Shown: positions 51,681-60,192 of the stretch, piece by piece
Numbering within the stretch: position 1 is the stretch's first letter
Layout: every line of letters begins with the position of its first letter
From: DASXBJ01 sp036491755
Lineage (GTDB): Bacteria > Chloroflexota > Dormibacteria > Dormibacterales > Dormibacteraceae
DNA: 64,000 nucleotides
Direction of reading: 5' to 3'
Assembly: GCA_036491755.1 (NCBI GenBank)
Contig: DASXBJ010000021.1
Location: 47,893 to 111,892, forward strand
Made by a program: the position numbers and the translations under genes
Notes under the pieces: model-generated
What the model saw: the letters and a program-made list of their open reading frames with translations, nothing else
Database searches by the model: none
Told to the model about the DNA's origin: nothing

Positions 51681-52403
51681 ATGTCGCGGCAGCACCTGGC
51701 CAGCATCGCCATCATCGGCGTGGTCGCCCTTGCCACCGGGTTCGTCCTGACGGGCCAGATCAAGGCGCAGCTGCTCACGCCGTCCAACCAGCTGGCGCGC
51801 TACGAGGCGCTGGTGCGCAGCGTGCAGGACCTGGAGGCGACCAACGCCGACGAGCGGCGCCAGATCGCCGCCCTGCGATCTCAGATCAACGCCCTGGAAC
51901 TGCAGGCCGCCGGCCGGTCGGCGGCGACTCTGGCGCTGCAGAACCAGGTGGCGGACCTGCGTGCCCACGCCGGCCTGACAGCGATGCAGGGGCCCGGTGT
52001 GGAGGTCGACCTGTCCAATGGCATCCCGGGACCCAGCACAGGTGGCCAGGCGAGCTACCTCGTCAACTTCCAGGACGTCCAGGACGTGGTCAACCTGTTG
52101 TTCGCGAACGGCGCCGAAGCCCTCGCCGTGAACGGGCGCCGCATCAACCCGCTCACGTCGTTCTCCGGTTCGGAAGGGCAGGTCGTGATCGACCAGGGGC
52201 CGCCCCAGTCGTCACCGATCAAGGTGCTCGCTGTCGGCGACCGCAACCGCATGGAGGCCGCGCTCGACAATGCCTCGGCGTTGCCCGATATCCGGGCTCG
52301 GCAGGTCCAGTTCCAGCTGCATCTCACCTTCGCTGGGGCGCCGGACCTTGTGCTGCCTGCTTATGACTCGAGCCTGCGGATTCCCAATGTCAGCCCGGCT
52401 TAG
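51681..52403 (+). CDS. DUF881 family membrane protein
   Basis: 240 residues with an N-terminal membrane anchor (LASIAIIGVVALATGFVL), a coiled-coil (about residues 38-85, RYEALVRSVQDLEATNADERRQ), then the globular DUF881 domain with MQGPGVEVDLSNG, FQDVQDVVNLLFANGAEALAVNGRRI and IKVLAVGDRNRMEAAL. DUF881 proteins occur near cell division and signalling genes in Gram-positives; function is unknown. ATG 51681 is preferred; 51633 and 51669 are alternatives. First of two paralogues. Confidence 0.8.
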   Translation: MSRQHLASIAIIGVVALATGFVLTGQIKAQLLTPSNQLARYEALVRSVQDLEATNADERRQIAALRSQINALELQAAGRSAATLALQNQVADLRAHAGLTAMQGPGVEVDLSNGIPGPSTGGQASYLVNFQDVQDVVNLLFANGAEALAVNGRRINPLTSFSGSEGQVVIDQGPPQSSPIKVLAVGDRNRMEAALDNASALPDIRARQVQFQLHLTFAGAPDLVLPAYDSSLRIPNVSPA

Positions 52404-53082
52404 CCGCACCGCGCGCCGGCGCACAGTCCGAGGCGGAGCCCTGAGCGTGTGGCTCCTCGCGCTTCTGGTGGCGCTCGTGGCGACCATCCAGATCCGCAGC
52501 CAGGCGGAGGTCGAGCGCACGCTCGTGGGCGTGGATTCGACGTCCCTTGCCTTCCTCATCGACGACCTGCACCGGGCCAACGACTCGCTGAGCGTCGAGA
52601 CGTCAGACCTGGCGCAGCGGAAGGCGGCGCTCCAGTCGGGGAGCAGCAGCGCGGCCGACCAGGCCCTGACCGATGAAGCCCTGCGCCTGCGCGAGCTGGA
52701 GGGCCTGGCCCCGGTGCAGGGGCCGGGAATCGTCATCACCATCGACGCCAACGGCCTCCAGGCGCTTGACCTGCAGGACGCGCTGAACAACCTGCGCGCG
52801 GCCGGAGCCGAGGCGATCGACGTCAATGACAGACGAGTCGTCGTGGGCGTGCCGGTGGAGCAAGCTCCGGGGGGTGTCGCGGTGGGAGGCGTGCTGGTCG
52901 TGCCGCCGTGGAACATATCCGTGATTGGCGATCAATCCCGCCTGGCCGAGGTCGCCAAGCTCATGACACAGCAGCTGAGCGCCAACCGAAGGGTGCTGCA
53001 GGCGACCTATCGCACGGATCCCGGCGTCGTGATTCGATCCGTCGTCAACGAGCGACCGTTCGTCTACGCGATCGCGTCCTAG
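52387..53082 (+). CDS. Second DUF881 family membrane protein
   Basis: 231 residues from ATG 52387, overlapping the previous gene by 17 bases. A membrane anchor (GGALSVWLLALLVALVATI) is followed by a coiled region and a DUF881 domain parallel to the first copy: VQGPGIVITIDANG, LQDALNNLRAAGAEAIDVNDRRV, and SVIGDQSRLAEVAKLM. The pair appears to be an ancient duplication and may heterodimerise through the coiled coils. An upstream in-frame region inside the first gene is not used. Convergent with the PHA-regulator gene by a 4-base stop overlap. Confidence 0.8.
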   Translation: MSARLSRTARRRTVRGGALSVWLLALLVALVATIQIRSQAEVERTLVGVDSTSLAFLIDDLHRANDSLSVETSDLAQRKAALQSGSSSAADQALTDEALRLRELEGLAPVQGPGIVITIDANGLQALDLQDALNNLRAAGAEAIDVNDRRVVVGVPVEQAPGGVAVGGVLVVPPWNISVIGDQSRLAEVAKLMTQQLSANRRVLQATYRTDPGVVIRSVVNERPFVYAIAS

Positions 53083-53555
53083 CCGCGGTTTCTCGCTTCG
53101 AGCTTTTTCAACTGCGTCGATATGCGGTCCAGGCGATTGTTGATCCGTTCGATGTCGTGGTGGGTTGGAATGCGCAGGCGCCGTAACGCGACTTCAATCG
53201 CCTCGTCGGCGCGACCCTCCAGCGTTTCGCGACCCTTCTCGACCTGGTTGCGGAGGTCGGCCGGCACGTTGAGCGTCCGGCGCACGTAATCGAGAAGCGC
53301 CTGGCCGCGGTCGTGCAGGACTTCCCCGCCGGCATCGACGATTCGCGCAGGTCCGCGTTTCTCCTCCGTCACAACGATCTGCGACAGGGTCACCTGCGTG
53401 AGGTCGTGCCCGGTGTCGCGATCGACCACCTTGATGTCGTGACCATCGCGCACGAGGTCGGCGATTCCGTCAAGCGTGATGTAGCGACTCGTGCGCGTGT
53501 CGTAGAGCTTGCGATTTGCATACTTCTTGATAAGGTGTCGTTCAGGGGCAGACAC
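53079..53555 (-). CDS. PHB accumulation regulator-like DNA-binding protein
   Basis: 158 residues from GTG 53555. The N-terminus LIKKYANRKLYDTRTSRYITLDGIADLVRDGHDIKVVD is the PHB accumulation regulatory domain (PhaR N-terminal type), which binds DNA and PHA granules in polyester-storing bacteria. The C-terminal part is helical (DIERINNRLDRISTQLKKLEA), likely coiled coil. TTG 53567 is an alternative start but lies in a -10-like TAGAAT at 53567-53572. Divergent from the histone-tail protein, which suggests the two are co-regulated. Confidence 0.85.
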   Translation of the reverse strand: MSAPERHLIKKYANRKLYDTRTSRYITLDGIADLVRDGHDIKVVDRDTGHDLTQVTLSQIVVTEEKRGPARIVDAGGEVLHDRGQALLDYVRRTLNVPADLRNQVEKGRETLEGRADEAIEVALRRLRIPTHHDIERINNRLDRISTQLKKLEARNRG

Positions 53556-53657
53556 GAGCGGGGCCAATTCTAGTGCGGTGCCTCAATGACCAGGCACGAG
53601 TTGTTGTCGATGGCGTGGTAGGTCGGTGGGCCTATCGCTTGCAAGGAGGTTTGGCGG

Positions 53658-54293
53658 ATGGCTACGAGAAAGCGCAAGACCAGGCGAACCGGACTTGTTG
53701 GGCGCGCGGTGCGGGCTGGGCAGCAGGCTCTGCGCTCCGCTGAGAGCCGGGTGCCGCCCGACTTTCGCCGGCAGCTCGAGCGCCGGATCTCGCAGGGCGA
53801 GAAGGGCCTCGAGACCGCGATCAAGCAGGTTCGCAAACAGGTTTCTCAGGCGGCCAAGCAGGCCGATGTGGACAAGGTGCTGAAGCGGCTCGACGGACTG
53901 ACCAAGCAGGTGCAGGAGCTGGCCCGCGGTGCTTCGACGAGAACCGCGCCGGCCAAGCGGCGCGCAACCCGTACCACCAAGCGCGCCGCGAGCGGCGCCA
54001 AGCGTGCCGCCGGCACGGCCCGTCGCAAGGCGGCCTCCACTGCCAAGGCCGCACCTCGGAAAGCGGCATCCACGCGCAGGACGGCCACCCGCCGGGCTCC
54101 ATCCCGCCGGACCTCGACGCGTACATCGACCCCGCGCAGCAGTTCGACGACCTCCGCCGCGGCCCGCGCGCCGCGCAGGGCTGCCGCGAGGCGCGCTCCG
54201 TCCCGACGCCCGGAAGCGCCGGAAACAATGCCGGAAACGATGTCTGAACCGGCGACAAATCACATGGAAGACACGGGCTCGAGCCTCAGCTAG
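53658..54293 (+). CDS. Phasin-like protein with histone-H1-like basic tail
   Basis: 211 residues. After a basic leader, residues 30-95 form a long amphipathic helix (RRQLERRISQGEKGLETAI and DVDKVLKRLDGLTKQVQELA), then residues 96-190 are a Lys/Arg/Ala/Thr-rich, low-complexity tail (AKRRATRTTKRAASGAKRAA) like eukaryotic histone H1 and Pseudomonas PhaF. A strong AAGGAGGT lies 7 bases before the ATG. Next to a PHA regulator gene, it could be a nucleoid-linked granule protein. Only the tail and helix are seen; the phasin assignment is inferred from neighbourhood. Confidence 0.6.
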   Translation: MATRKRKTRRTGLVGRAVRAGQQALRSAESRVPPDFRRQLERRISQGEKGLETAIKQVRKQVSQAAKQADVDKVLKRLDGLTKQVQELARGASTRTAPAKRRATRTTKRAASGAKRAAGTARRKAASTAKAAPRKAASTRRTATRRAPSRRTSTRTSTPRSSSTTSAAARAPRRAAARRAPSRRPEAPETMPETMSEPATNHMEDTGSSLS

Positions 54294-55819
54294 AGGCGGC
54301 CGAACACACGCACACCGCCCACGAGCACCGCTCGTGGGCGGACCGTCTCCCAGTCGACGTCGGTTCCCCCCACCGGGTCGTCGTCGTACACCTGCAGATC
54401 GGCGACCATGCCCGGCTCGAGGGTTCCCTTGTCCTTCTCCTCGAAGCTCGCGTAGGCCCCCCCAGAGGTGTAGGCACGCAGCGCGGCCAGGAGGCTGATG
54501 CCGTTGACCTGGTCCTCAACCGCGATCCGTATGCCGGGCCAAGGGTTGGGATCCGGCGACACGGGCAGGTCTGAGCTGAACGCCAGGCGGACGCCGGCCT
54601 TGAGCAGAGGGCCGTGGGATGCGACGTCAGCGCGGTCGCGAGCGGGAAAGTACAGGCCCGCGGCGACTCGGCTGAGTCGCGCTACCGACGGCTGCATGAC
54701 GGCCACCATGCCCAGGCCGGCCAGTCGCGCGCGCAGGTCGGGCGGGCAGATGGTGCAGTGCTCGACGCGGTGACGGAGATCCGGTGCCCCCGCCGCCTCC
54801 ACCGCGTCACACATCGCCTCGATGGCGGCATCGCCGATGGCGTGAGCCGCCACCTGAAGGCCGGCGGCGCTGGCGCGCGTGACCATCTCCTTCAGCTCCT
54901 CGCGCGTCGTGCGCCACACGCCGCCCCCTGAGCGCATCGCCACGCGCTCGGCGCCTCCATCGACGAAAACTTTCACGGGCCCGGCTCGGACCATCGATCC
55001 GCCAAACCCTGCCCGGACCCCCAGGCTCGTCGCAGCGTCGAGCAGCTCCCAGGAGAGGAACTCGTTGACGCGCATCTTGAGCAGCCCGTCGTCGCAGAGC
55101 TGCTGGTACGCGACCAGGTCGTCGGCGAACCCGCGGTTGACCGCGGCCCCCACCGATGTGATGCCACGCGAGACCAGGAGCTCTTGCGCTTGCAGCACTC
55201 CCTCGATGCGACGGCCCCGGGTCGGTGGCGGCTGCACATCGGCAACCAGTCGCATGGCCGCCTCGAGCAAGAGGCCGTTGGGCGTGCCGTTCAGATCGCG
55301 GCCGATGCGCCCGCCGGCGGGATTCCGAGTCTCGAGCGTGATCCCGGCGGCGGCCAGCGCGGCGCTGTTGGCGACTCGCGCGTGGCCCCCGCGCTCGTCG
55401 ATGTAACACGGCCGGTCGCCGGTGGCGCGGTCGAGCTCCGAGCGATGGGGCTGCCGGCGTTCGGTGAGCTCGTCGGTCCGATAACCCATGCCTTGCTGCC
55501 ACTCGCCCGGCTTGAGGCCCCGGCCGTGCTCCTTGAGCCGGTCGAGGATGTCATCGATCCCGCGCGCGCCGCCGAGGTCGGCTGCAAATCGCGTCAGCCC
55601 GTAATAGACCACGTGCGCGTGCGCGTCATTGAAACCTGGCAAAACGGCGGCGCCACCCAGGTCGACGACCCGCGTGCGAGGGCCGCGCAGACCCATGACC
55701 TCGGCGCCGCCGCAAGCCAGGATCCGTCCCCCGCCAATGGCGATATGGCTCTGGGGCCCCAGCCCGGAGCGCCCCAGGGTCCGGATGATCCCTCGAGCCA
55801 GGATCGTGCTTGCTTTCAC
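54290..55819 (-). CDS. Amidohydrolase family protein (YtcJ-like)
   Basis: 509-residue metallohydrolase of the urease-like superfamily. N-terminal VVDLGGAAVLPGFNDAHAHVVYYG holds the first metal HxH motif, AAHAIGDAAIEAMCDAV has a further metal His, RHRVEHCTICPPDL the next, and FSSDLPVSPDPNPW the catalytic Asp. The pattern matches the YtcJ/amidohydrolase 3 group, whose substrates range over amides and formamides; specificity is unknown. GTG start, with TAATCT 9 bases upstream. Overlaps the histone-tail gene stop by 4 bases, convergently. Confidence 0.88.
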   Translation of the reverse strand: MKASTILARGIIRTLGRSGLGPQSHIAIGGGRILACGGAEVMGLRGPRTRVVDLGGAAVLPGFNDAHAHVVYYGLTRFAADLGGARGIDDILDRLKEHGRGLKPGEWQQGMGYRTDELTERRQPHRSELDRATGDRPCYIDERGGHARVANSAALAAAGITLETRNPAGGRIGRDLNGTPNGLLLEAAMRLVADVQPPPTRGRRIEGVLQAQELLVSRGITSVGAAVNRGFADDLVAYQQLCDDGLLKMRVNEFLSWELLDAATSLGVRAGFGGSMVRAGPVKVFVDGGAERVAMRSGGGVWRTTREELKEMVTRASAAGLQVAAHAIGDAAIEAMCDAVEAAGAPDLRHRVEHCTICPPDLRARLAGLGMVAVMQPSVARLSRVAAGLYFPARDRADVASHGPLLKAGVRLAFSSDLPVSPDPNPWPGIRIAVEDQVNGISLLAALRAYTSGGAYASFEEKDKGTLEPGMVADLQVYDDDPVGGTDVDWETVRPRAVLVGGVRVFGRL

Positions 55820-55869
55820 GGCGCGGTTAGATTAAGGGGAGTGTCGGGACTCGGAGGTCTGACTGTCCA

Positions 55870-56901
55870 GTGACGAGGATCGATCTCCGCTCGGACACAG
55901 TGACCATGCCCACGCCCGAAATGCGCCATGCGATGGCCACCGCGCCGTTGGGTGATGACGTGTTCGGCGACGACCCCACGGTCAACCGGCTGGAGGAGGT
56001 CGCCGCCGCCCGTATGGGCATGGAGGCGTCCGTCTTCGTGCCAAGCGGGACCATGGGCAACCTGATCGGGGTCGCGGTCAACGCGCAGCGAGGCCAGGAG
56101 CTCATCGCCGACGCCGACTCGCACGTCTTCAACGCCGAGACGGCCGGCGCGGCCGCCGTCGCGGGCGTCCAGATCCGCCCCATCACCACCCCCCGCGGCG
56201 TCATCTCGCCAGAGCAGATCGAGGCGGCGCTGAGACCGCGCGACGACCCGCACCAGCCGATCAGCGCCGCGGTCATGTTCGAGAACACGCATAACCGGCA
56301 CGGCGGGTTGGTGTGGCCGCTCGCCGACCTGCGCGCGGCCGCGGACGCGGCACACCGGAACGGCCTGCGAGTCCACCTCGATGGCGCCCGCATCTTCAAC
56401 GCCGCCGTCGCGCTCGGCGTCCAGGTCGATGAGATCGCGGCCTGTGCCGACACGCTCACCTTCTGCCTTTCCAAGGGCCTGGCCTGCCCGGCCGGCAGCC
56501 TTTTCTGCGGCACCCGCGAAGACGTCACTGAGGCCCGGCGATGGCGTAAGCGCCTGGGCGGCGGCATGCGCCAGACGGGGGTGCTGGCGGCCGCCGGCCT
56601 CATCGCCCTCGACAGCATGGTCGACCGCCTGGCCGAGGACCACGTCAACGCGAGGACGCTGGCCGAGGGGCTCGCCGAGCTGCCCGGGATCACCTGTGAC
56701 CTGACGCGCGTCCAGTCCAACCTCGTTTTCTTCGACCTGCAGCGAATCGGCGTCAGAGCCTTCACCGACGAATGCGCGAAGCGGGGATTGCTGGGAGACT
56801 GGACCGGGCCAGGGCGGATGCGCTTCGTCACGCATTACGGGATCGATGCCCAGGACGTGCAATCGGCGCTCAAGGTATGCGAGGAGGTGTTGTCGGCATG
56901 A
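55870..56901 (+). CDS. ltaE: Low-specificity threonine aldolase
   Basis: PLP enzyme cleaving L-threonine to glycine and acetaldehyde. 343 residues from GTG 55870. IDLRSDTVTMPTPEMRHAM, DDVFGDDPTVNRLE and FVPSGTMGNLIG start the fold; HLDGARIFNAAVALG contains the Asp pairing with the PLP nitrogen and LSKGLACPAGS the PLP lysine. Its stop overlaps the next ATG (ATGA), coupling a membrane protein to it. Confidence 0.95.
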   Translation: MTRIDLRSDTVTMPTPEMRHAMATAPLGDDVFGDDPTVNRLEEVAAARMGMEASVFVPSGTMGNLIGVAVNAQRGQELIADADSHVFNAETAGAAAVAGVQIRPITTPRGVISPEQIEAALRPRDDPHQPISAAVMFENTHNRHGGLVWPLADLRAAADAAHRNGLRVHLDGARIFNAAVALGVQVDEIAACADTLTFCLSKGLACPAGSLFCGTREDVTEARRWRKRLGGGMRQTGVLAAAGLIALDSMVDRLAEDHVNARTLAEGLAELPGITCDLTRVQSNLVFFDLQRIGVRAFTDECAKRGLLGDWTGPGRMRFVTHYGIDAQDVQSALKVCEEVLSA

Positions 56902-57599
56902 GCATGAAGATCTCGCCGGACGGCATGTACTACTGGGACGGCCAGCAGTGGTTGAGCACGCTCTCGCGCGACGGCCAGCACCGCTGGAACGGAGAGGCCT
57001 GGGTTCCCACCGGCCAGGGACCATCGGCGATGTCCTACCAGCAACCGCAGCTCTCGCCGCGGCAGCCTACGTCGTGGACCAGGCCTCTGCAGCTCGCGGT
57101 TGCCGGATGGTACGTGCTGTCGGCCATCTACGCACTTTCGCTTCCGTTCTGGATGGGGAGCAGCCTGTCGCAGGCGATGAACCAGAGCATCAACCAGAGC
57201 ATCCAGCGGCAGCAGGCGCTGAACCCAAGCGCGACCCCCCCGCCGGCCGGCCTCGCCGACTCGATCACTTCGATGATGAGCGGCTTCCTGTGGGTGGCGG
57301 CAATCTTCGGCGTCGCCATCTGCGTCGTGATCGTCATCGGAGCCCTGAATCGGTGGACCTGGCTCTACTACGTTGTGCTCGTCCTCCTCGGCCTGAGCGC
57401 CGTCTCCCTGCCGTTCAACCTGGTCAGCGCCATCAGCGGGTCATCGATCTCGTCCGCCTCGGGCTTCAGCATGCCGGGGTGGACCTACTGGCTCGGGCTC
57501 GCGACATCGATCCCCAGCGCGGCATTGTTCGTGTGGATGCTAGTGGCGCTGGTCAAGCGCGGGCCATGGGCGATGACACGCGTGGCGCCCGTCAGCTGA
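56898..57599 (+). CDS. WDG-motif membrane protein of unknown function
   Basis: 233 residues. The N-terminal 50 residues contain two repeats of the form YYWDGQQWLSTLSRDG and HRWNGEAWVPTG, resembling the DUF2510-type tryptophan-rich motif found on membrane proteins of Actinomycetota. Four hydrophobic helices follow (about 65-85, 120-145, 150-170, 195-220). Starts at ATG 56898 overlapping the aldolase stop (ATGA). Topology suggests an integral membrane protein with a cytoplasmic N-terminal domain. Confidence 0.7.
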   Translation: MSMKISPDGMYYWDGQQWLSTLSRDGQHRWNGEAWVPTGQGPSAMSYQQPQLSPRQPTSWTRPLQLAVAGWYVLSAIYALSLPFWMGSSLSQAMNQSINQSIQRQQALNPSATPPPAGLADSITSMMSGFLWVAAIFGVAICVVIVIGALNRWTWLYYVVLVLLGLSAVSLPFNLVSAISGSSISSASGFSMPGWTYWLGLATSIPSAALFVWMLVALVKRGPWAMTRVAPVS

Positions 57600-58500
57600 G
57601 AAGGCCGGCCAGCAGCTTCGGGTCGATGTTGCCGCCGCTGACGACGGCTGCGGTGCGCGGTCCGGGCTCGAGCTGCTCCAGAGCGGCGTAGGTCAGCGCG
57701 CCGGCACCCTCGGCGACGACCTTCGCGGCCGAGGCGAGCTGCGGCACAGCCGCGAGCAGGCGAGGTTCCGGCACCGTGAGCCACCGGTCGACGCACTCCT
57801 TGAGGAGGGCGAACATGCGCGGATCGAATGGGGCGGTCGTCCCGTCCGCGATCGTCTCCGGCTTCACCGGCACCGGCCCTCCGGCCTCCAGGCTGCGCGT
57901 CCACAGCGGATAGCCGTCCGACTGGACCCCGATCACCTCAATATCCGGACGCAGGGCCTTGACGGCGGAGGCGACCCCGCTCACGAGCCCCCCTCCGCCG
58001 ACCGGCACGAGCAGCCGGGCCAGGTCGGGTGCCTCCTCGATGAGCTCCAGACCGAGCCCCCCGTGGCCGGCCATCACCTCCTGGTCCGCGAACGGATGGA
58101 TGAACGACTCCGGCTCGCTGCGCCAGCCCTCGTTCGCCATCCACTGCAGCATCTCGTCGCGCGGCATCGGGATTGGCCTGCCACCCCAGCGCTTGACGCC
58201 TTCGACCTTGGGCTGCGGCGCCGTGTCGTACATCACGACGCGGCAGGGGACTCCAAGCTCGTGGGCGACGTATGCGCATGCCTGCGCAGCGTTGCCTGCG
58301 CTGACGGTGATGAGCCCTTTCTGAAGGCGCTCTCGAGGCAGGGCGAGAGCCGCCGCGAAAAAGCCGCGAACCTTGAAGCTGCCCGTTGGCTGCAGGCACT
58401 CGAGCTTGAGCAGCGCGCCCGCGACCGGGACCAGCGGGGTTCTCATCACGTGTGGCCTCGCCCGCTCCGCGGCCGCGCGGATGCGTCCGATGTCGATCAT
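57592..58500 (-). CDS. Threonine/serine dehydratase-like PLP enzyme
   Basis: 302-residue fold type II PLP enzyme without an ACT regulatory domain, consistent with catabolic threonine dehydratase or serine racemase-like enzymes. PTGSFKVRGFF carries the PLP lysine, SAGNAAQACAYVA the substrate loop, VGGGGLVSGVA the phosphate-binding glycines. ATG at 58500 is preceded by TAGGAT 7 bases upstream, implying a leaderless transcript divergent from the FmdB gene with only 16 bases between starts. Overlaps the upstream-strand neighbour by 8 bases at the stops. Confidence 0.85.
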   Translation of the reverse strand: MIDIGRIRAAAERARPHVMRTPLVPVAGALLKLECLQPTGSFKVRGFFAAALALPRERLQKGLITVSAGNAAQACAYVAHELGVPCRVVMYDTAPQPKVEGVKRWGGRPIPMPRDEMLQWMANEGWRSEPESFIHPFADQEVMAGHGGLGLELIEEAPDLARLLVPVGGGGLVSGVASAVKALRPDIEVIGVQSDGYPLWTRSLEAGGPVPVKPETIADGTTAPFDPRMFALLKECVDRWLTVPEPRLLAAVPQLASAAKVVAEGAGALTYAALEQLEPGPRTAAVVSGGNIDPKLLAGLLS

Positions 58501-58503
58501 CCT

Positions 58504-58509
58504 GATAAT
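58504..58509 (+). promoter_or_regulatory. Putative -10 element, leaderless fmdB-like start
   Basis: GATAAT ends 7 bases before the GTG at 58517. It overlaps the oppositely directed -10 for the dehydratase gene. Confidence 0.5.
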
Positions 58510-58513
58510 CCTA
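58508..58513 (-). promoter_or_regulatory. Putative -10 element, leaderless dehydratase start
   Basis: TAGGAT on the minus strand ends 7 bases before the ATG at 58500. The two start codons face away from each other across 16 bases that hold both -10 elements. Confidence 0.5.
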
Positions 58514-58516
58514 TTC

Positions 58517-58789
58517 GTGCCCATCTACGAGTACCGATGCGAGGAGTGTGGCAAGCGCACCTCCGCCTTGCTCGCCAGCTTCGCGTCCGCCGATCCGGCC
58601 TGCCCCAACTGCGGCAAGACGGCCCTCCGGCGCCTGGTCTCCACGTTCGCCACCGTCCGTCCCGCTGACGGCGACGGCGGTGAGTTCGGCGGCGAGGGGG
58701 ACAGCGACCTCGGTGGCGGCGCGGCTGACGATTTCGGCGGCGGAGATGATTACGGCGGCGGGGGGGACGATTTCGGGGACGACTTCTAG
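58517..58789 (+). CDS. FmdB-family zinc-ribbon protein
   Basis: 90 residues from GTG 58517. The N-terminus is the FmdB signature: MPIYEYRCEECGKR and CPNCGK provide four cysteines (8, 11, 29, 32) for one zinc, with LRRLVSTFATV following. The tail is Gly/Asp-rich and acidic (ADDFGGGDDYGGGG), probably disordered. FmdB proteins are putative regulators, function poorly known. Convergent with the HD hydrolase gene, overlapping by 4 bases at the stops. Confidence 0.85.
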   Translation: MPIYEYRCEECGKRTSALLASFASADPACPNCGKTALRRLVSTFATVRPADGDGGEFGGEGDSDLGGGAADDFGGGDDYGGGGDDFGDDF

Positions 58790-60177
58790 CCGGCGGCCAA
58801 CCCCAGGACCTCGTTGGCGGCACGGATGAGGTCGGCGCGGTGCGTCTCGTCGTGCGCGAAGATCCGGAACAGGGCCATCCGCACCGGCAGCCGCTTGAAA
58901 AGGTCGAGGACGCGGCTGTGCTGGTATCGGTTCTCGAGCGGCTCGTACAGCAGGATGTCGGCGGTCTCGATCATGGGGTTGAACGCGCGGGACTCCTGCG
59001 ACGCGACGTCGACCTCGAAAACGATGCGGCGCAACTTCGACGGCAAACGCTCACGAATCTCGTTCGCGAACTGCCCGCGCGAGACGCTGAGTGCCCCGGC
59101 CGGAACCTCATGGACGTCGGTGTGGCCCTGGTAGATCAACTTCCATTTGAGCTTGCGCGCGACCACCTCGGCCCAGGCGGCGCCGAGCTCCTTCTCCTCG
59201 GCATCCCCGTCACCTCGCGCCCAACGGTCGACGTCTGACAGCATCGACCACTCGGTCAGTGACTGGTAGAGGTCCAGCTTCTCCAGCGGGTTACCGCCGA
59301 GGAGCCTGTCCAGAGTCGGCCTGAACACCTCGCGAAGCTGCAGGTCGATGCGCCTCACGGTCCGATGAAAGTACACCTGGTGATAGAGGTAGAGGCGCGC
59401 ATTCAGGAACATGTAGAGCGCCTCCGCGGCATGCGAGTGCAGGGTGAGGCCGTGCTCCGAGATGAACGAGTAGTGGACGATTCGCGGGACGTCAACTGGC
59501 CCGGTCGACACTCCACATATATAGGAGTCGCGAGGGACGTAGTCCATGTTGTCGGCGGAGTAGGCGCCGACCATGGCCGGTCGCATGGCGTAAAGCCAGG
59601 GCGGCGGGTCGAAGCCATCCAGCTCGGCCGAAGAGATGAGGTAGGCCACCCATCGCGGGTCGATGCGCTCGCCCGGCTCGAAGTCGGCTTCGGGCGAGGC
59701 CCCGAGGGCGGAGATCAGACTGGCCAGCGGACCTGTGATCAGGGCCCGGCCGACCACCTCGTGGTCGATGCCCCACGTGTCGAGGTAGTTCTCGTCGAAG
59801 AAATGGCCAAATGGGCCGTGGCCCGCGTCGTGCAGCAAGCCCGCCATGCGCATGGTCTCTGCGACCAGCTGGGCTGACGGCGTACCCGGGCAGGCCGAGC
59901 TCAGGGTGGGGTGAAGCTGCCGCGCCCACTCGCCCGCCAGGTGCATCGCGCCCAGCGCGTGCTGGAACCGAGAGTGCTCCGCCGTGGCAAAAACCCACCA
60001 CGCGCTCTGCAGCTGGTGGATCCGGCGCAGCCGCTGGAGCCAGGCGTGGTCGACCAGGTCCTGCTCCGCGGCGTCGCCGGCAACACCTCCCGGACCGCCC
60101 TTGGTGATGCGAAGGTATCGATAGATGGGATCGCTCGAGAGGTTGACGCGCGAGTACTCGGACAGACGGTCGTTCAC
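58786..60177 (-). CDS. HD-domain phosphohydrolase
   Basis: 463 residues from GTG 60177, with GATAAT 6 bases upstream and no ribosome-binding site, hence probably leaderless; the ATG-led frame further upstream is less likely. The metal-binding HD motif is LLHDAGHGPFGHFFDENYL, preceded by EHSRFQHALGAMHLA and followed by HEVVGRALITG. The protein belongs to the broad group including dGTPases and other HD nucleotidases. Substrate unknown, and no partner enzyme is adjacent. Divergent from the DUF309 gene 15 bases away. Confidence 0.85.
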   Translation of the reverse strand: MNDRLSEYSRVNLSSDPIYRYLRITKGGPGGVAGDAAEQDLVDHAWLQRLRRIHQLQSAWWVFATAEHSRFQHALGAMHLAGEWARQLHPTLSSACPGTPSAQLVAETMRMAGLLHDAGHGPFGHFFDENYLDTWGIDHEVVGRALITGPLASLISALGASPEADFEPGERIDPRWVAYLISSAELDGFDPPPWLYAMRPAMVGAYSADNMDYVPRDSYICGVSTGPVDVPRIVHYSFISEHGLTLHSHAAEALYMFLNARLYLYHQVYFHRTVRRIDLQLREVFRPTLDRLLGGNPLEKLDLYQSLTEWSMLSDVDRWARGDGDAEEKELGAAWAEVVARKLKWKLIYQGHTDVHEVPAGALSVSRGQFANEIRERLPSKLRRIVFEVDVASQESRAFNPMIETADILLYEPLENRYQHSRVLDLFKRLPVRMALFRIFAHDETHRADLIRAANEVLGLAAG

Positions 60178-60183
60178 CTCGCG

Positions 60184-60189
60184 ATTATC
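60184..60189 (-). promoter_or_regulatory. Putative -10 element, leaderless HD hydrolase start
   Basis: GATAAT on the minus strand ends 6 bases before the GTG at 60177. The same bases read ATTATC near the divergent DUF309 start. Confidence 0.5.
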
Positions 60190-60192
60190 GCC

